Source: Bacteroidales bacterium UBA4814
GTDB taxonomy: Bacteria > Bacteroidota > Bacteroidia > Bacteroidales > UBA7960
Length of the DNA stretch: 64,000 bases
Reading direction: 5' to 3'
Assembly: GCA_002402465.1 (NCBI GenBank)
Contig: DHFW01000049.1
Location: forward strand, 248,001-312,000
Below are positions 52,412-61,000 of this stretch, piece by piece. The notes beneath the pieces are model-generated. The model was not told the origin of the DNA. It was given only the letters and a program-made list of their open reading frames with translations, and did no database searches. Both the position numbers and the translations under genes were made by a program. How positions within the stretch are numbered: the first letter of the stretch is position 1; each line of letters opens with the position of its first letter.

Positions 52412-52876
52412 ATGATCGACCGGAAAAAAATTGAAACCATTGTTAACGAATACCTTGAAGGTTCTGATAAGTTCCTGGTAAGCGTTAATGTGCGGCCTGG
52501 AAACCGGGTGCAGGTGCTACTCGATGGCGAAAAAGGCATTCAAATTGTCGATTGTGCCCTGCTGAGCAAGCATATCGAATCGTTTTTCGACCGCGAGCAG
52601 GAGGACTACGATATGGAAGTGTCTTCGGTAGGCGTGGGTTCGCCCCTTAAAATGCTCAGGCAATACCATATTAATGTGGGCCGCCACATTATGGTGCTGG
52701 GGCACGACCACCGAAAAACCCGGGGAAAGCTTTTGGAAGTGACTGAGCAGGGCATTAAGCTCGAAAAAGAAAATGCCGGAAAAAAGAAGAAAAAAGATCA
52801 GGCCGAAGAAGACAAGTTTGTCTTTTTTGCTTTTAACGACATTAAAGAAGCCCGCATTCAGGTTTCTTTCAATTAA
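52412..52876 (+). CDS. rimP: Ribosome maturation factor RimP
   Basis: A 154-residue factor for maturation of the 30S subunit. The start at 52412 gives MIDRKKIETIVNEYLEGSD; the frame extends upstream through the promoter and is not used. The family core is the block EDYDMEVSSVGVGSPLK, where other RimP proteins have YxLEVSSPGxxRPL. The C-terminal part is an SH3-like domain with a Lys-rich insert (KKKKKDQAEED). It lies first in the conserved order rimP-nusA-infB. Confidence 0.92.
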   Translation: MIDRKKIETIVNEYLEGSDKFLVSVNVRPGNRVQVLLDGEKGIQIVDCALLSKHIESFFDREQEDYDMEVSSVGVGSPLKMLRQYHINVGRHIMVLGHDHRKTRGKLLEVTEQGIKLEKENAGKKKKKDQAEEDKFVFFAFNDIKEARIQVSFN

Positions 52877-52923
52877 GACTGTTTTTAAAAACACAAGTAT
52901 AACTAGTAACAGACAGCAAGAAT

Positions 52924-54159
52924 ATGGAAAGTATTAATTTGGTTGAGTCGTTTTCCGAGTTTAAGGAATTTAAAAATATTGACCGCTCTACCATGATGCT
53001 GATCCTCGAGGATGTTTTTCGCAACATGCTCATGAAAAAATACGGGTCGGCTGATAATTTTGACATTATCGTAAACATCGACAAGGGCGACCTGGAGGTG
53101 TGGCACAACCGTGTGATTGTGGAAGATGGCGAAGTGGAAGACCCCAGCGCCGAGATCGCTTATTCGGAAGCCATTAAGATTGAGCCCGATTTCGAAATCG
53201 GCGAGGAAGTTTCTGAGCCGGTAAAAATGGCAGACTTTGGCCGTCGCGAAATCCTGGCCATACGCCAGAACCTGGCCTCAAAAATCCTTGAGCTGGAAAA
53301 AGACAGCGTGTACCGCAAATACATGGAGCGCGTGGGCGACCTGATCACCGCAGAGGTTTACCAGGTGTGGAAAAAAGAGATTTTGGCCCTCGACGACGAA
53401 GGCATTGAACTGATCCTGCCCAAAACCGAACAGATCCCTTCCGACTTTTTTCGTAAAGGCGATTCCGTGCGGGCCGTAGTTTCGCGCGTGGAAAACAAAA
53501 ACAACAACCCGCTGATCATCCTTTCGCGTACTTCGCCTGTATTTCTCGAACGCCTGTTCGAACAGGAAGTTCCCGAGGTGTACGATGGCCTGATCACCAT
53601 TAAAAAGATCGTACGCGTGCCCGGCGAACGCGCCAAAGTGGCTGTGGAAAGTTACGACGACCGCATCGACCCGGTTGGCGCATGCGTGGGTATGAAAGGA
53701 TCCAGGATTCATGGCATTGTCAGGGAGTTGCGCAACGAAAACATCGATGTGATCAACTATACAACCAACCCCAACCTCTATATTACCCGCGCCCTGAGCC
53801 CCGCAAAAATCAACTCCATAACCCTGGATGAGAAGAACAAGCGCGCCGAGGTGTTTCTTAAGCCCGACCAGGTATCTCTGGCCATTGGGAAAGGGGGGTT
53901 CAACATTAAACTGGCTGGCCTGCTTACTGGGTATGAAATAGATGTGTATCGCGACACCGATGTGGAAACCGAAGATGTGGACCTGATGGAATTCACTGAC
54001 GAGATCGAACAGTGGATCATCGACGAATTTAAAAATATTGGTTGCGACACGGCCAAGAGCGTGCTCAACCTAAGTGTGGAAGACCTGGTGAAACGCACCG
54101 ACCTTGAAGAAGAGACCATTCTCGAGGTCAGGCGAATACTAAAAGCAGAATTCGAATAA
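52924..54159 (+). CDS. nusA: Transcription termination/antitermination factor NusA
   Basis: A 411-residue factor that binds RNA polymerase and nascent RNA. Domains in order are the N-terminal polymerase-binding domain (1-125), S1 (about 135-200), KH1 with DPVGACVGMKGSRI and KH2 with LAIGKGGFNIKLA, then a C-terminal helix-hairpin-helix stretch (VEDLVKRTDLEEETI). It lacks the second acidic repeat of E. coli NusA, as usual for this phylum. It lies 47 bases after rimP in the same operon. Confidence 0.96.
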   Translation: MESINLVESFSEFKEFKNIDRSTMMLILEDVFRNMLMKKYGSADNFDIIVNIDKGDLEVWHNRVIVEDGEVEDPSAEIAYSEAIKIEPDFEIGEEVSEPVKMADFGRREILAIRQNLASKILELEKDSVYRKYMERVGDLITAEVYQVWKKEILALDDEGIELILPKTEQIPSDFFRKGDSVRAVVSRVENKNNNPLIILSRTSPVFLERLFEQEVPEVYDGLITIKKIVRVPGERAKVAVESYDDRIDPVGACVGMKGSRIHGIVRELRNENIDVINYTTNPNLYITRALSPAKINSITLDEKNKRAEVFLKPDQVSLAIGKGGFNIKLAGLLTGYEIDVYRDTDVETEDVDLMEFTDEIEQWIIDEFKNIGCDTAKSVLNLSVEDLVKRTDLEEETILEVRRILKAEFE

Positions 54160-54165
54160 ATTATG

Positions 54166-54173
54166 TAACTTTG
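54166..54173 (+). promoter_or_regulatory. Internal -7 element before infB
   Basis: TAACTTTG, an exact TAnnTTTG, 6 bases after the nusA stop and 46 bases before infB. It could give infB its own transcript. Confidence 0.45.
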
Positions 54174-54219
54174 CAAGATTTTTCGCCGGCTTCGATTTTT
54201 TGAAAACCTAAACCTGAAT

Positions 54220-57159
54220 ATGACTGAAGGTATTGTATTAAAACGTTTGAGTAAAGTTGCCAGGGAGTTTAACATTGGTACTTCAACCATTGTAGAGTTT
54301 CTGGCAAAAAAGGGCATTGCTATCGAGAACAACCCCAACACCAAGATCTCGGAAAATGCCTATGAATTGTTGTATAAAGAGTTCCAGCAGGAAAAGAAGC
54401 TCAAGGAGGACACCCTGGGCAAGGGATTGCATTCGGTTGTCCGCACGCCCGTATCTATTGAGGAGCCCAAAGGAACCCGTGAAACCGAAAAGTCAGGTTT
54501 AGCCAAAGAAGAAGCCGAAGAAAAAGAACTTTTTATAAAGGATAACAAGCCGGTTTCTGAGCCCACGGCCATAAAGGAAGAAGTGAAACTTCCCGGACCA
54601 AAGGTGGTGGGCAAAATCGAAGAGAAGAAGCCTGCTGAGGAAAAGCCCGCCGAGCAGCCAAAAGAGCAACCTGCTAAGGAAAAACCGGCCAGAAAGGAAA
54701 CCCCATTGGCCGAGAAGCCCGCCGAGGCGCCTGTGGCGGAGACTCCCGCCAAAGAAGAAACCAGGGAAAAGAACGGGCTGAAGGTCGTCGGCAAAATCGA
54801 CCTGGAGGCCACCAAGCCGGCCAGGAAGAAAAGCAAGAAAAAGGAAGAAACGGCTGAGCCGTCAAAGCCAGAAGCTAATGAAGAGGCCAAGGCTAAGACT
54901 CCCGCTGAAGAGACACCTGCCACTGAGGCCGAAAAGACGCCCATCGTGCCCGAAACACCCGCCCCGGAACCCGAAGAAAAGAAAAGTGAAATATTCAAAC
55001 CCGAGCGTGCCAAACTCGCCGGGCCTACCATAGTTGGCACCATTCAGCTGCCCGAGCAAAAGCAGGGCGACAAAAAACCGGTGGCTTCTTCTTCCGACCC
55101 CAACAAGTCGAAGCGCCGCAAGCGCAAGCGCATTAACAAGAAAGAAAAAACCGGCGAGGTGGATGTTAGTACCACCCAAACCAACCGGGGTGCAAGTCCT
55201 GAACCAGGCAAGTCGAAAAAGCCACAGCGCCGTGACCATGTGAAGCCCGAACTGTCGGACGAGGAAATCCAGCGCCAGGTGCGCGAAACCCTGCAAGCCC
55301 TGAGTGGGGGTGGAGGAAAATCAAAAGGATCGAAGCACCGCCGCCTAAAGAGGGATATCCTGGAGAAAAAGCGCGAGAAGGAGGCTGAACGCGAAACCAT
55401 GGAAGAAACCGTGCTGAAAGTGACCGAGTTTATTCCTGCTTCTGAGCTGGCCACCATGATGAATGCAAGCGTGAATGAGGTCATTGCCACTTGCATGAAC
55501 CTCGGCCTGTTTGTGTCCATTAACCAGCGCCTCGATGCCGAAACCATTTCCATTGTTGCCAGCGAGTTTGGCTTTGATGTGGAATTTGTTGGTCTCGACG
55601 AGAACAAGGATATTGAAGAACAGGAAGACCGCGAAGAAGATATGCGTCCGCGCGCTCCCATTGTTACCGTCATGGGTCACGTCGACCACGGTAAAACCTC
55701 GCTGCTCGACTTTATCCGTCATACCAACGTAATAGCCGGCGAAGCCGGTAGCATCACCCAGCATATCGGGGCCTACTCTGTAGTGCTCGACTCTGGGAAA
55801 ACCATTACCTTTCTTGACACCCCCGGCCACGAAGCCTTTACGGCCATGCGTGCCCGCGGTGCAAGGGTCACCGACGTGGCTATTATTGTGGTGGCCGCCG
55901 ACGACAACGTGATGCCTCAGACCGTGGAAGCCATTAACCACGCCCAGGCTGCCAATGTACCCATTGTAATTGCCATCAACAAAATCGACAAGCCTACAGC
56001 CAATCCCGAAAGGGTGAAGGAAGAGCTGGCAAAGCTCAACGTGCTGGTGGAAGACTGGGGCGGAAAATACCAGAGCCAGGAAATTTCTGCCAAGGCCGGA
56101 ACCAACGTGGAATTATTGCTGGAGAAAGTATTGCTCGAAGCCGAACTGCTCGACCTGAAAGCCAACCCTGCCCGCAGGGCTTCAGGAACCGTCATTGAAT
56201 CTGCTCTTGACAAGGGCCGCGGCTATGTGGCCACCGTGCTGGTGCAGAATGGTACCATGCGTGTGGGCGATATTGTGGTGGCCGGGGTGCACCACGGAAA
56301 AGTCAAAGCCATGTTCAACGAACGCGGCCAGCGCATCGATGAGGCAGGCCCCGCTACTCCGGTGCTGATACTAGGCCTCGATGGCGCTCCCCAGGCCGGC
56401 GATACCTTCAACGTGATGGAAAACGAAAGCGACGCTAAAACGGTTACCAACAAGCGCCAGCAGATTTTCCGCGAGCAGGGTCTGCGCACCCAGAAGCACA
56501 TTACCCTCGATGAGATCGGACGCCGTATCGCCATTGGCGACTTCAAGGAGCTGAACATTATTGTGAAAGGCGATGTGGACGGATCAGTGGAAGCACTGGC
56601 CGACTCGTTGCTCAAACTTACCACCGAAGAGGTGCAGGTCAACATCATTCACAAAGCCGTGGGCCCCATTACCGAAGGCGATGTGCTGCTGGCCTCTGCT
56701 TCCAATGCCGTAATCATCGGCTTCCAGGTCAGGCCATCCCTGGCCGCGCGCAAGCTGGCCGAGCAGGAGCAGATCGACATCAGGCTATACAGTGTAATTT
56801 ACAATGCCATCAACGAAATTAAATCGGCTATTGAAGGCATGCTCGCGCCCGAAATCGAAGAGAAGATTGTTGCCAACCTCGAGGTCAGGGAAGTCTTCAA
56901 AATTACCAAAGTGGGTACTGTGGCCGGATGTATGGTGCTCGATGGCAAGATACACCGCAACTCCTCCATCCGTCTGATTCGCGACGGCATTGTGGTTTAT
57001 ACCGGAAACCTGGGCTCGCTCAAGCGCTTTAAAGACGATGTGAAAGAGGTGTCGGCCGGTTACGAATGTGGCCTCAACATTGACCGTTTCAACGACCTGA
57101 AGGTGGGTGATATTATCGAAGCCTTCGAAGTGATTGAAATCGCACGGAAACTCAGCTAA
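54220..57159 (+). CDS. infB: Translation initiation factor IF-2
   Basis: A 979-residue GTPase that brings initiator tRNA to the 30S subunit. Residues 1-60 hold the IF2-N helix module (MTEGIVLKRLSKVAREFNIG). Residues about 90-390 are a low-complexity Lys/Glu/Pro/Ala linker with repeated KVVGKI motifs. A second IF2-N module is at about 400-460, the G domain starts at 485 (MGHVDHGKTS), with DTPGHEAF and NKIDKP, and domains II-IV follow. The linker length is variable in the family. It is the last gene of rimP-nusA-infB. Confidence 0.97.
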   Translation: MTEGIVLKRLSKVAREFNIGTSTIVEFLAKKGIAIENNPNTKISENAYELLYKEFQQEKKLKEDTLGKGLHSVVRTPVSIEEPKGTRETEKSGLAKEEAEEKELFIKDNKPVSEPTAIKEEVKLPGPKVVGKIEEKKPAEEKPAEQPKEQPAKEKPARKETPLAEKPAEAPVAETPAKEETREKNGLKVVGKIDLEATKPARKKSKKKEETAEPSKPEANEEAKAKTPAEETPATEAEKTPIVPETPAPEPEEKKSEIFKPERAKLAGPTIVGTIQLPEQKQGDKKPVASSSDPNKSKRRKRKRINKKEKTGEVDVSTTQTNRGASPEPGKSKKPQRRDHVKPELSDEEIQRQVRETLQALSGGGGKSKGSKHRRLKRDILEKKREKEAERETMEETVLKVTEFIPASELATMMNASVNEVIATCMNLGLFVSINQRLDAETISIVASEFGFDVEFVGLDENKDIEEQEDREEDMRPRAPIVTVMGHVDHGKTSLLDFIRHTNVIAGEAGSITQHIGAYSVVLDSGKTITFLDTPGHEAFTAMRARGARVTDVAIIVVAADDNVMPQTVEAINHAQAANVPIVIAINKIDKPTANPERVKEELAKLNVLVEDWGGKYQSQEISAKAGTNVELLLEKVLLEAELLDLKANPARRASGTVIESALDKGRGYVATVLVQNGTMRVGDIVVAGVHHGKVKAMFNERGQRIDEAGPATPVLILGLDGAPQAGDTFNVMENESDAKTVTNKRQQIFREQGLRTQKHITLDEIGRRIAIGDFKELNIIVKGDVDGSVEALADSLLKLTTEEVQVNIIHKAVGPITEGDVLLASASNAVIIGFQVRPSLAARKLAEQEQIDIRLYSVIYNAINEIKSAIEGMLAPEIEEKIVANLEVREVFKITKVGTVAGCMVLDGKIHRNSSIRLIRDGIVVYTGNLGSLKRFKDDVKEVSAGYECGLNIDRFNDLKVGDIIEAFEVIEIARKLS

Positions 57160-57173
57160 TATATGATTTGAGG

Positions 57174-57217
57174 AAAAACGTGGCAGCCGGTTTTTGTGCA
57201 GGTGGCCGCGTTTTTTT
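57174..57217 (+). terminator. Terminator after infB
   Basis: AAAAACGTGGC pairs with GCCGCGTTTTTTT around a loop of about 20 bases, ending in T7. Confidence 0.65.
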
Positions 57218-57264
57218 ATGCCCTTTCGGGGAATTTTTATAAATTCAACAAAAAATTTTTCGCC

Positions 57265-58614
57265 ATGACCGGATTAAAAATTAACCTGGCAAAAACCAGC
57301 CAATTTATCAGCGACAACGAGATTGCACTTTTTGAATCGGAGATTGAGCTGCACCGCACCAATATTTACAATAAGACCGGTGCCGGGAACGACTTTCTGG
57401 GCTGGGTCGACCTGCCTTCTTCCATTACACCCGATATGCTTGCGCAAATTGAAGCCGACGCCTTTAAAATGCAGCAGCAGTCTGAGCTGGTGGTGGTTTG
57501 CGGCATTGGAGGGTCCTACCTGGGCGCCCGGGCCGTGATCGACGCCCTGAACAGCCCTTTTGCGGCCCTGCAAACCAACCAGGAGCGCAAGGCCCCACTG
57601 GTAATTTACGCCGGGCACCAGCTCGACGAGGATTACATGGATCATCTGCTAAAACTGCTCGACAAAAAAGACTACTCCGTAATTGTTATCAGTAAGTCGG
57701 GCACCACCACCGAACCGGCCGTGGCTTTTCGTCTGCTTAAGAGCCATCTTGAGAATAAATATGGTGAGGCGGCTGCCGCCAAGAGGATTTTTGCCGTGAC
57801 CGATGCTTCAAAAGGTGCCCTTAAAAAACTCTCAACCGCAAAAGGCTATAGCACCTATGTGATTCCTGACGATGTAGGCGGACGCTTCTCGGTGCTTACT
57901 CCGGTGGGCTTGCTGCCCATTGCCGTGGCAGGCATTGACATAGCCCAGCTGGTGGCCGGTGCAAAAACCATGGAAAAATTTCTCAGAGAGGAAGACCGCT
58001 ACGATCATAATCCGGCCGCCCTTTATGCCATTGCCCGCAATATTCTTTACCGCAAGGGAAAAACCACCGAGATTCTGGCCAGCTACACTCCCTCGCTCAA
58101 CTTCGTGGTGGAATGGTGGAAGCAACTTTACGGAGAGAGTGAGGGCAAGGATCAGAAAGGCATTTTTCCCGCGGGAGTGAGCTTTACTACCGACTTGCAC
58201 TCCATGGGGCAATATATCCAGGATGGCCTGCGCAACCTTTTCGAAACCGTGCTTACAGTCGAAAATTCCGCACGGAAAGTTGAAATTCCTAATGATCCTG
58301 ATGACCTGGATGGGCTGAACTTCCTTGCGGGAAAACGCATTGGCGAAGTAAACCGTATGGCGAGCCTGGGCACCATGATCGCCCATGTGGATGGGGAAGT
58401 ACCCAACCTGGAGGTGATCATTCCAAAGCTGGATGCGTACCACTTGGGCGAACTTATTTATTTCTTCGAAATGGCCTGCGCCCTTAGTGGCTATATCTTG
58501 GAAGTGAATCCCTTCGACCAGCCCGGCGTGGAAGCCTACAAGAAAAACATGTTTGCACTGCTCGAAAAACCAGGCTTTGAAAAAGAGACTGCTGAGATCA
58601 GGAAAAGGTTGTAA
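57265..58614 (+). CDS. pgi: Glucose-6-phosphate isomerase
   Basis: Interconverts glucose 6-phosphate and fructose 6-phosphate. The 449-residue length is that of the compact bacterial form. Motifs: VVCGIGGSYLGARAV, the sugar-phosphate loop SKSGTTTEPA, the signature DDVGGRFSVLTPVG, and the catalytic region FPAGVSFTTDLHSMGQYIQDG. I start at the ATG at 57265 (MTGLKINLAKTSQF), since the upstream part overlaps the infB terminator. It is monocistronic. Confidence 0.96.
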   Translation: MTGLKINLAKTSQFISDNEIALFESEIELHRTNIYNKTGAGNDFLGWVDLPSSITPDMLAQIEADAFKMQQQSELVVVCGIGGSYLGARAVIDALNSPFAALQTNQERKAPLVIYAGHQLDEDYMDHLLKLLDKKDYSVIVISKSGTTTEPAVAFRLLKSHLENKYGEAAAAKRIFAVTDASKGALKKLSTAKGYSTYVIPDDVGGRFSVLTPVGLLPIAVAGIDIAQLVAGAKTMEKFLREEDRYDHNPAALYAIARNILYRKGKTTEILASYTPSLNFVVEWWKQLYGESEGKDQKGIFPAGVSFTTDLHSMGQYIQDGLRNLFETVLTVENSARKVEIPNDPDDLDGLNFLAGKRIGEVNRMASLGTMIAHVDGEVPNLEVIIPKLDAYHLGELIYFFEMACALSGYILEVNPFDQPGVEAYKKNMFALLEKPGFEKETAEIRKRL

Positions 58615-58722
58615 GGGTTTGAGGATCAAAGTTTAAGGTTTCAGGTTGAAGTTTTCAAGCTAACTGAGCCAATAGCAAAAAGCCAACAGCTAAAGCTCTT
58701 TTCCTGATGACTGCCTACTGTT

Positions 58723-59298
58723 TTACCCATTCTTCTTCTGGTAGCATGCCCGGCACAGAGGTTCGTAGGCTTCGGTTTCGCCCAGCACCACCAGTTTTTC
58801 GCTCACAATGGTGCGGTGCGAATACTGTGCCAGGGCGCCGCATTCCACACACACGGCATGCACCTTGGTAATATATTCTGCCATGGCTAGCAGGGCGGGC
58901 ATGGGCCCGAAAGGCTTGCCCTTGAAATCCATATCGAGACCTGCCACAATTACACGTATGCCGGCATTGGCCAGCTGATTGCACACGTGGGGCAGCTCCG
59001 GGTCGAAAAACTGGGCTTCGTCAATACCCACCACATCTACATCGTTGGCCAGTAAAAGAATGTTTGAAGAGGAAGGTACGGGCGTCGACATGATTTCGCG
59101 GGCATCGTGCGAAACCACCATCTCCTCGTGGTACCGAACATCGATGGCCGGCTTAAAAATCTCCACCTTCAGGCGGGCAATCTTGGCTCGCTTCAGCCGG
59201 CGAATCAGCTCTTCGGTTTTGCCCGAAAACATGCTGCCGCAAATCACCTCAATCCAGCCACGGCGTCGCGAGCGATCTATGTCATTTTCAAGAAACAT
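58723..59298 (-). CDS. tdk: Thymidine kinase
   Basis: A 191-residue type II thymidine kinase for dTMP salvage. The P-loop is CGSMFSGKTEELIRR, the Asp/Glu-rich DVVGIDEAQFF is the catalytic and Walker B region, and a zinc site uses CVEC and CRAC near the C-terminus. The start at 59298 (MFLENDIDRSRRRGWIEVI) is preferred to one at 59358 that gives a Lys-rich tail. The divergent neighbour begins 137 bases away. A possible -7 element TATTTTTG lies at 59356-59363 on the minus strand. Confidence 0.95.
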   Translation of the reverse strand: MFLENDIDRSRRRGWIEVICGSMFSGKTEELIRRLKRAKIARLKVEIFKPAIDVRYHEEMVVSHDAREIMSTPVPSSSNILLLANDVDVVGIDEAQFFDPELPHVCNQLANAGIRVIVAGLDMDFKGKPFGPMPALLAMAEYITKVHAVCVECGALAQYSHRTIVSEKLVVLGETEAYEPLCRACYQKKNG

Positions 59299-59435
59299 GC
59301 AGCGTTTTTCTTTTATCTTTGTTACCTTTATGCGAATTTTTTTGCCCGGTAAGCACAAAAATAAACATAAACTTTACACCATTCTGTATTGATTTTGATC
59401 TAAGTTTTTTGTAGAACCTTTTCTGTTTTTTCATT

Positions 59436-60275
59436 ATGCATCAAGAGATAAAAGACCGCATCATTCATTTGCTCGAAGAAATTGTGGAGCGTGCTCATGG
59501 CATTAACCAGCAAACCAGTCAGCACCCCGACCTGGAGATTGACCTGGTGATGGAGGACTTGCGCCTGCTTTACCGGGAGTTCGACCTGCTTCGGCGCAGG
59601 CAGCAAAATGTGTTTGAAAAACCCGAAGTGTCAGCCCAGGCAGCAGCCCCTGTAGCCGAAACTGCTGCTGTTGAACCGGAGCCCGAAGTGCCTGCTGAAG
59701 AACGGCCAGGCGAAGTACCTCTAGAGGAAGCGGAACCCGAAGTTTCTGCGGAAGCAACTCCGGTACCTGAACCTGAACCTCATTCAGAATCAGAATCAGA
59801 ATCAGAACCTCATCCCAAACCCGAGCCTGCTCCCGTGGAACATTTCGAGCCAAAGGCACCCAAAAAACCGGAGGTAAGCAACGCACCCCGCTCGCTGTTC
59901 GATTTGTTTTCGACCCAAGCCGCCGGCGACAGCGTGGGTGAACGCCTGGCAAGTGAAGACAACTCGTTGCACAAACGAATTGTGGCCCAGAAAGAAGACC
60001 GAAGCATAGGCACACGCCTGCAAATGACGCCCATATCCAACCTCAAGGATGCCATTGGAGTGAATGAAAAGTTCCTTTTTATAAACGAACTCTTTGGTGG
60101 AAACATACAGGTGTACAATGAGTCCATTGCCCGCCTCAACGAATTTGGCAATATGCAGGCAGCCTTCGACTACCTCAACGAGCTTAACGACCTGCTTGGC
60201 TGGGACGAGAAACGCTCGGCCCAAACCATTGAAAAATTGGCCAATTTTGTTCAGCGGCGTTATATGGATCGTTAG
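59436..60275 (+). CDS. Conserved protein of unknown function with acidic Pro/Glu linker
   Basis: A 279-residue cytoplasmic protein without a signal. Residues 1-60 form a helical domain (IIHLLEEIVERAHGINQQTS). Residues about 65-150 form a Glu/Pro-rich linker containing a run of Ser-Glu dipeptides (SESESESE). Residues about 155-279 form a conserved helical domain with NEKFLFINELFGGNIQVYNE and LNEFGNMQAAFDYLNELND. I recall similar proteins in many Bacteroidota, usually next to rsmI or tdk, but with no known function. It ends 20 bases before rsmI and is probably cotranscribed. Confidence 0.6.
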   Translation: MHQEIKDRIIHLLEEIVERAHGINQQTSQHPDLEIDLVMEDLRLLYREFDLLRRRQQNVFEKPEVSAQAAAPVAETAAVEPEPEVPAEERPGEVPLEEAEPEVSAEATPVPEPEPHSESESESEPHPKPEPAPVEHFEPKAPKKPEVSNAPRSLFDLFSTQAAGDSVGERLASEDNSLHKRIVAQKEDRSIGTRLQMTPISNLKDAIGVNEKFLFINELFGGNIQVYNESIARLNEFGNMQAAFDYLNELNDLLGWDEKRSAQTIEKLANFVQRRYMDR

Positions 60276-60295
60276 GGCTAATTTTTGGTGGAAAA

Positions 60296-61000
60296 ATGTC
60301 GAAGTTATACATTATACCCACGCCTATAGGTAACCTGGAAGACATGACCTTGCGGGCTATTCGTGTTTTGGGCGAAGTTGACCTGCTGCTGGCCGAAGAC
60401 ACCCGCACCACCGGAAAGCTGCTTCAGCATTACAATCTGAAGGTGCCCATGATGGCTCATCATCAGCACAATGAGCATAAAACGCTGCAGAGCCTGATTG
60501 CCAAACTTAAATCGGGTATGAGCATTGCCCTTGCCAGCGATGCGGGCACCCCGGCCATATCCGATCCGGGCTTTTTGCTTGTGCGCGAATGTATTCGCGA
60601 AGGAATCGAAGTGGAGTGCTTGCCTGGTGCCACCGCTTTTGTGCCGGCACTGGTTAATTCTGGCCTGCCCAGCGAGCGTTTTTGCTTCGAAGGTTTTCTG
60701 CCACAGAAGAAGGGTCGAAGCACCCGCCTGGCTGCCCTGGCCGGCGAAACCCGCACCATGGTATTTTATGAGTCGCCCCACCGTCTGGTAAAAACCCTTC
60801 ATGCTTTGGCCGAGTTCTTTGGTGCTGACCGCCAGGCCAGCGTGTCGCGCGAGCTCAGCAAGCTGTACGAGGAGAATGCCAGGGGCAGCCTGCAGGAGCT
60901 GGCCGCTCATTTTGAAAAGGGTACGGTTAAAGGGGAAATATGTATAGTGGTGGCCGGAGCCGGCTACAAAGAAAAGGCCGAAACTGAAAAGGAAAATTAA
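60296..61000 (+). CDS. rsmI: 16S rRNA 2'-O-methyltransferase RsmI
   Basis: Methylates the 2'-hydroxyl of C1402 in 16S rRNA. The 234-residue protein begins MSKLYIIPTPIGNLEDMTLR; AEDTRTTGKLL and SDAGTPAISDPG bind SAM, and PGATAFVPALVNSGLP is the next family block. It is slightly short at the C-terminus compared with E. coli (about 286), since the extra domain is missing. Its stop overlaps the lepA stop by 4 bases in convergent orientation. Confidence 0.94.
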   Translation: MSKLYIIPTPIGNLEDMTLRAIRVLGEVDLLLAEDTRTTGKLLQHYNLKVPMMAHHQHNEHKTLQSLIAKLKSGMSIALASDAGTPAISDPGFLLVRECIREGIEVECLPGATAFVPALVNSGLPSERFCFEGFLPQKKGRSTRLAALAGETRTMVFYESPHRLVKTLHALAEFFGADRQASVSRELSKLYEENARGSLQELAAHFEKGTVKGEICIVVAGAGYKEKAETEKEN

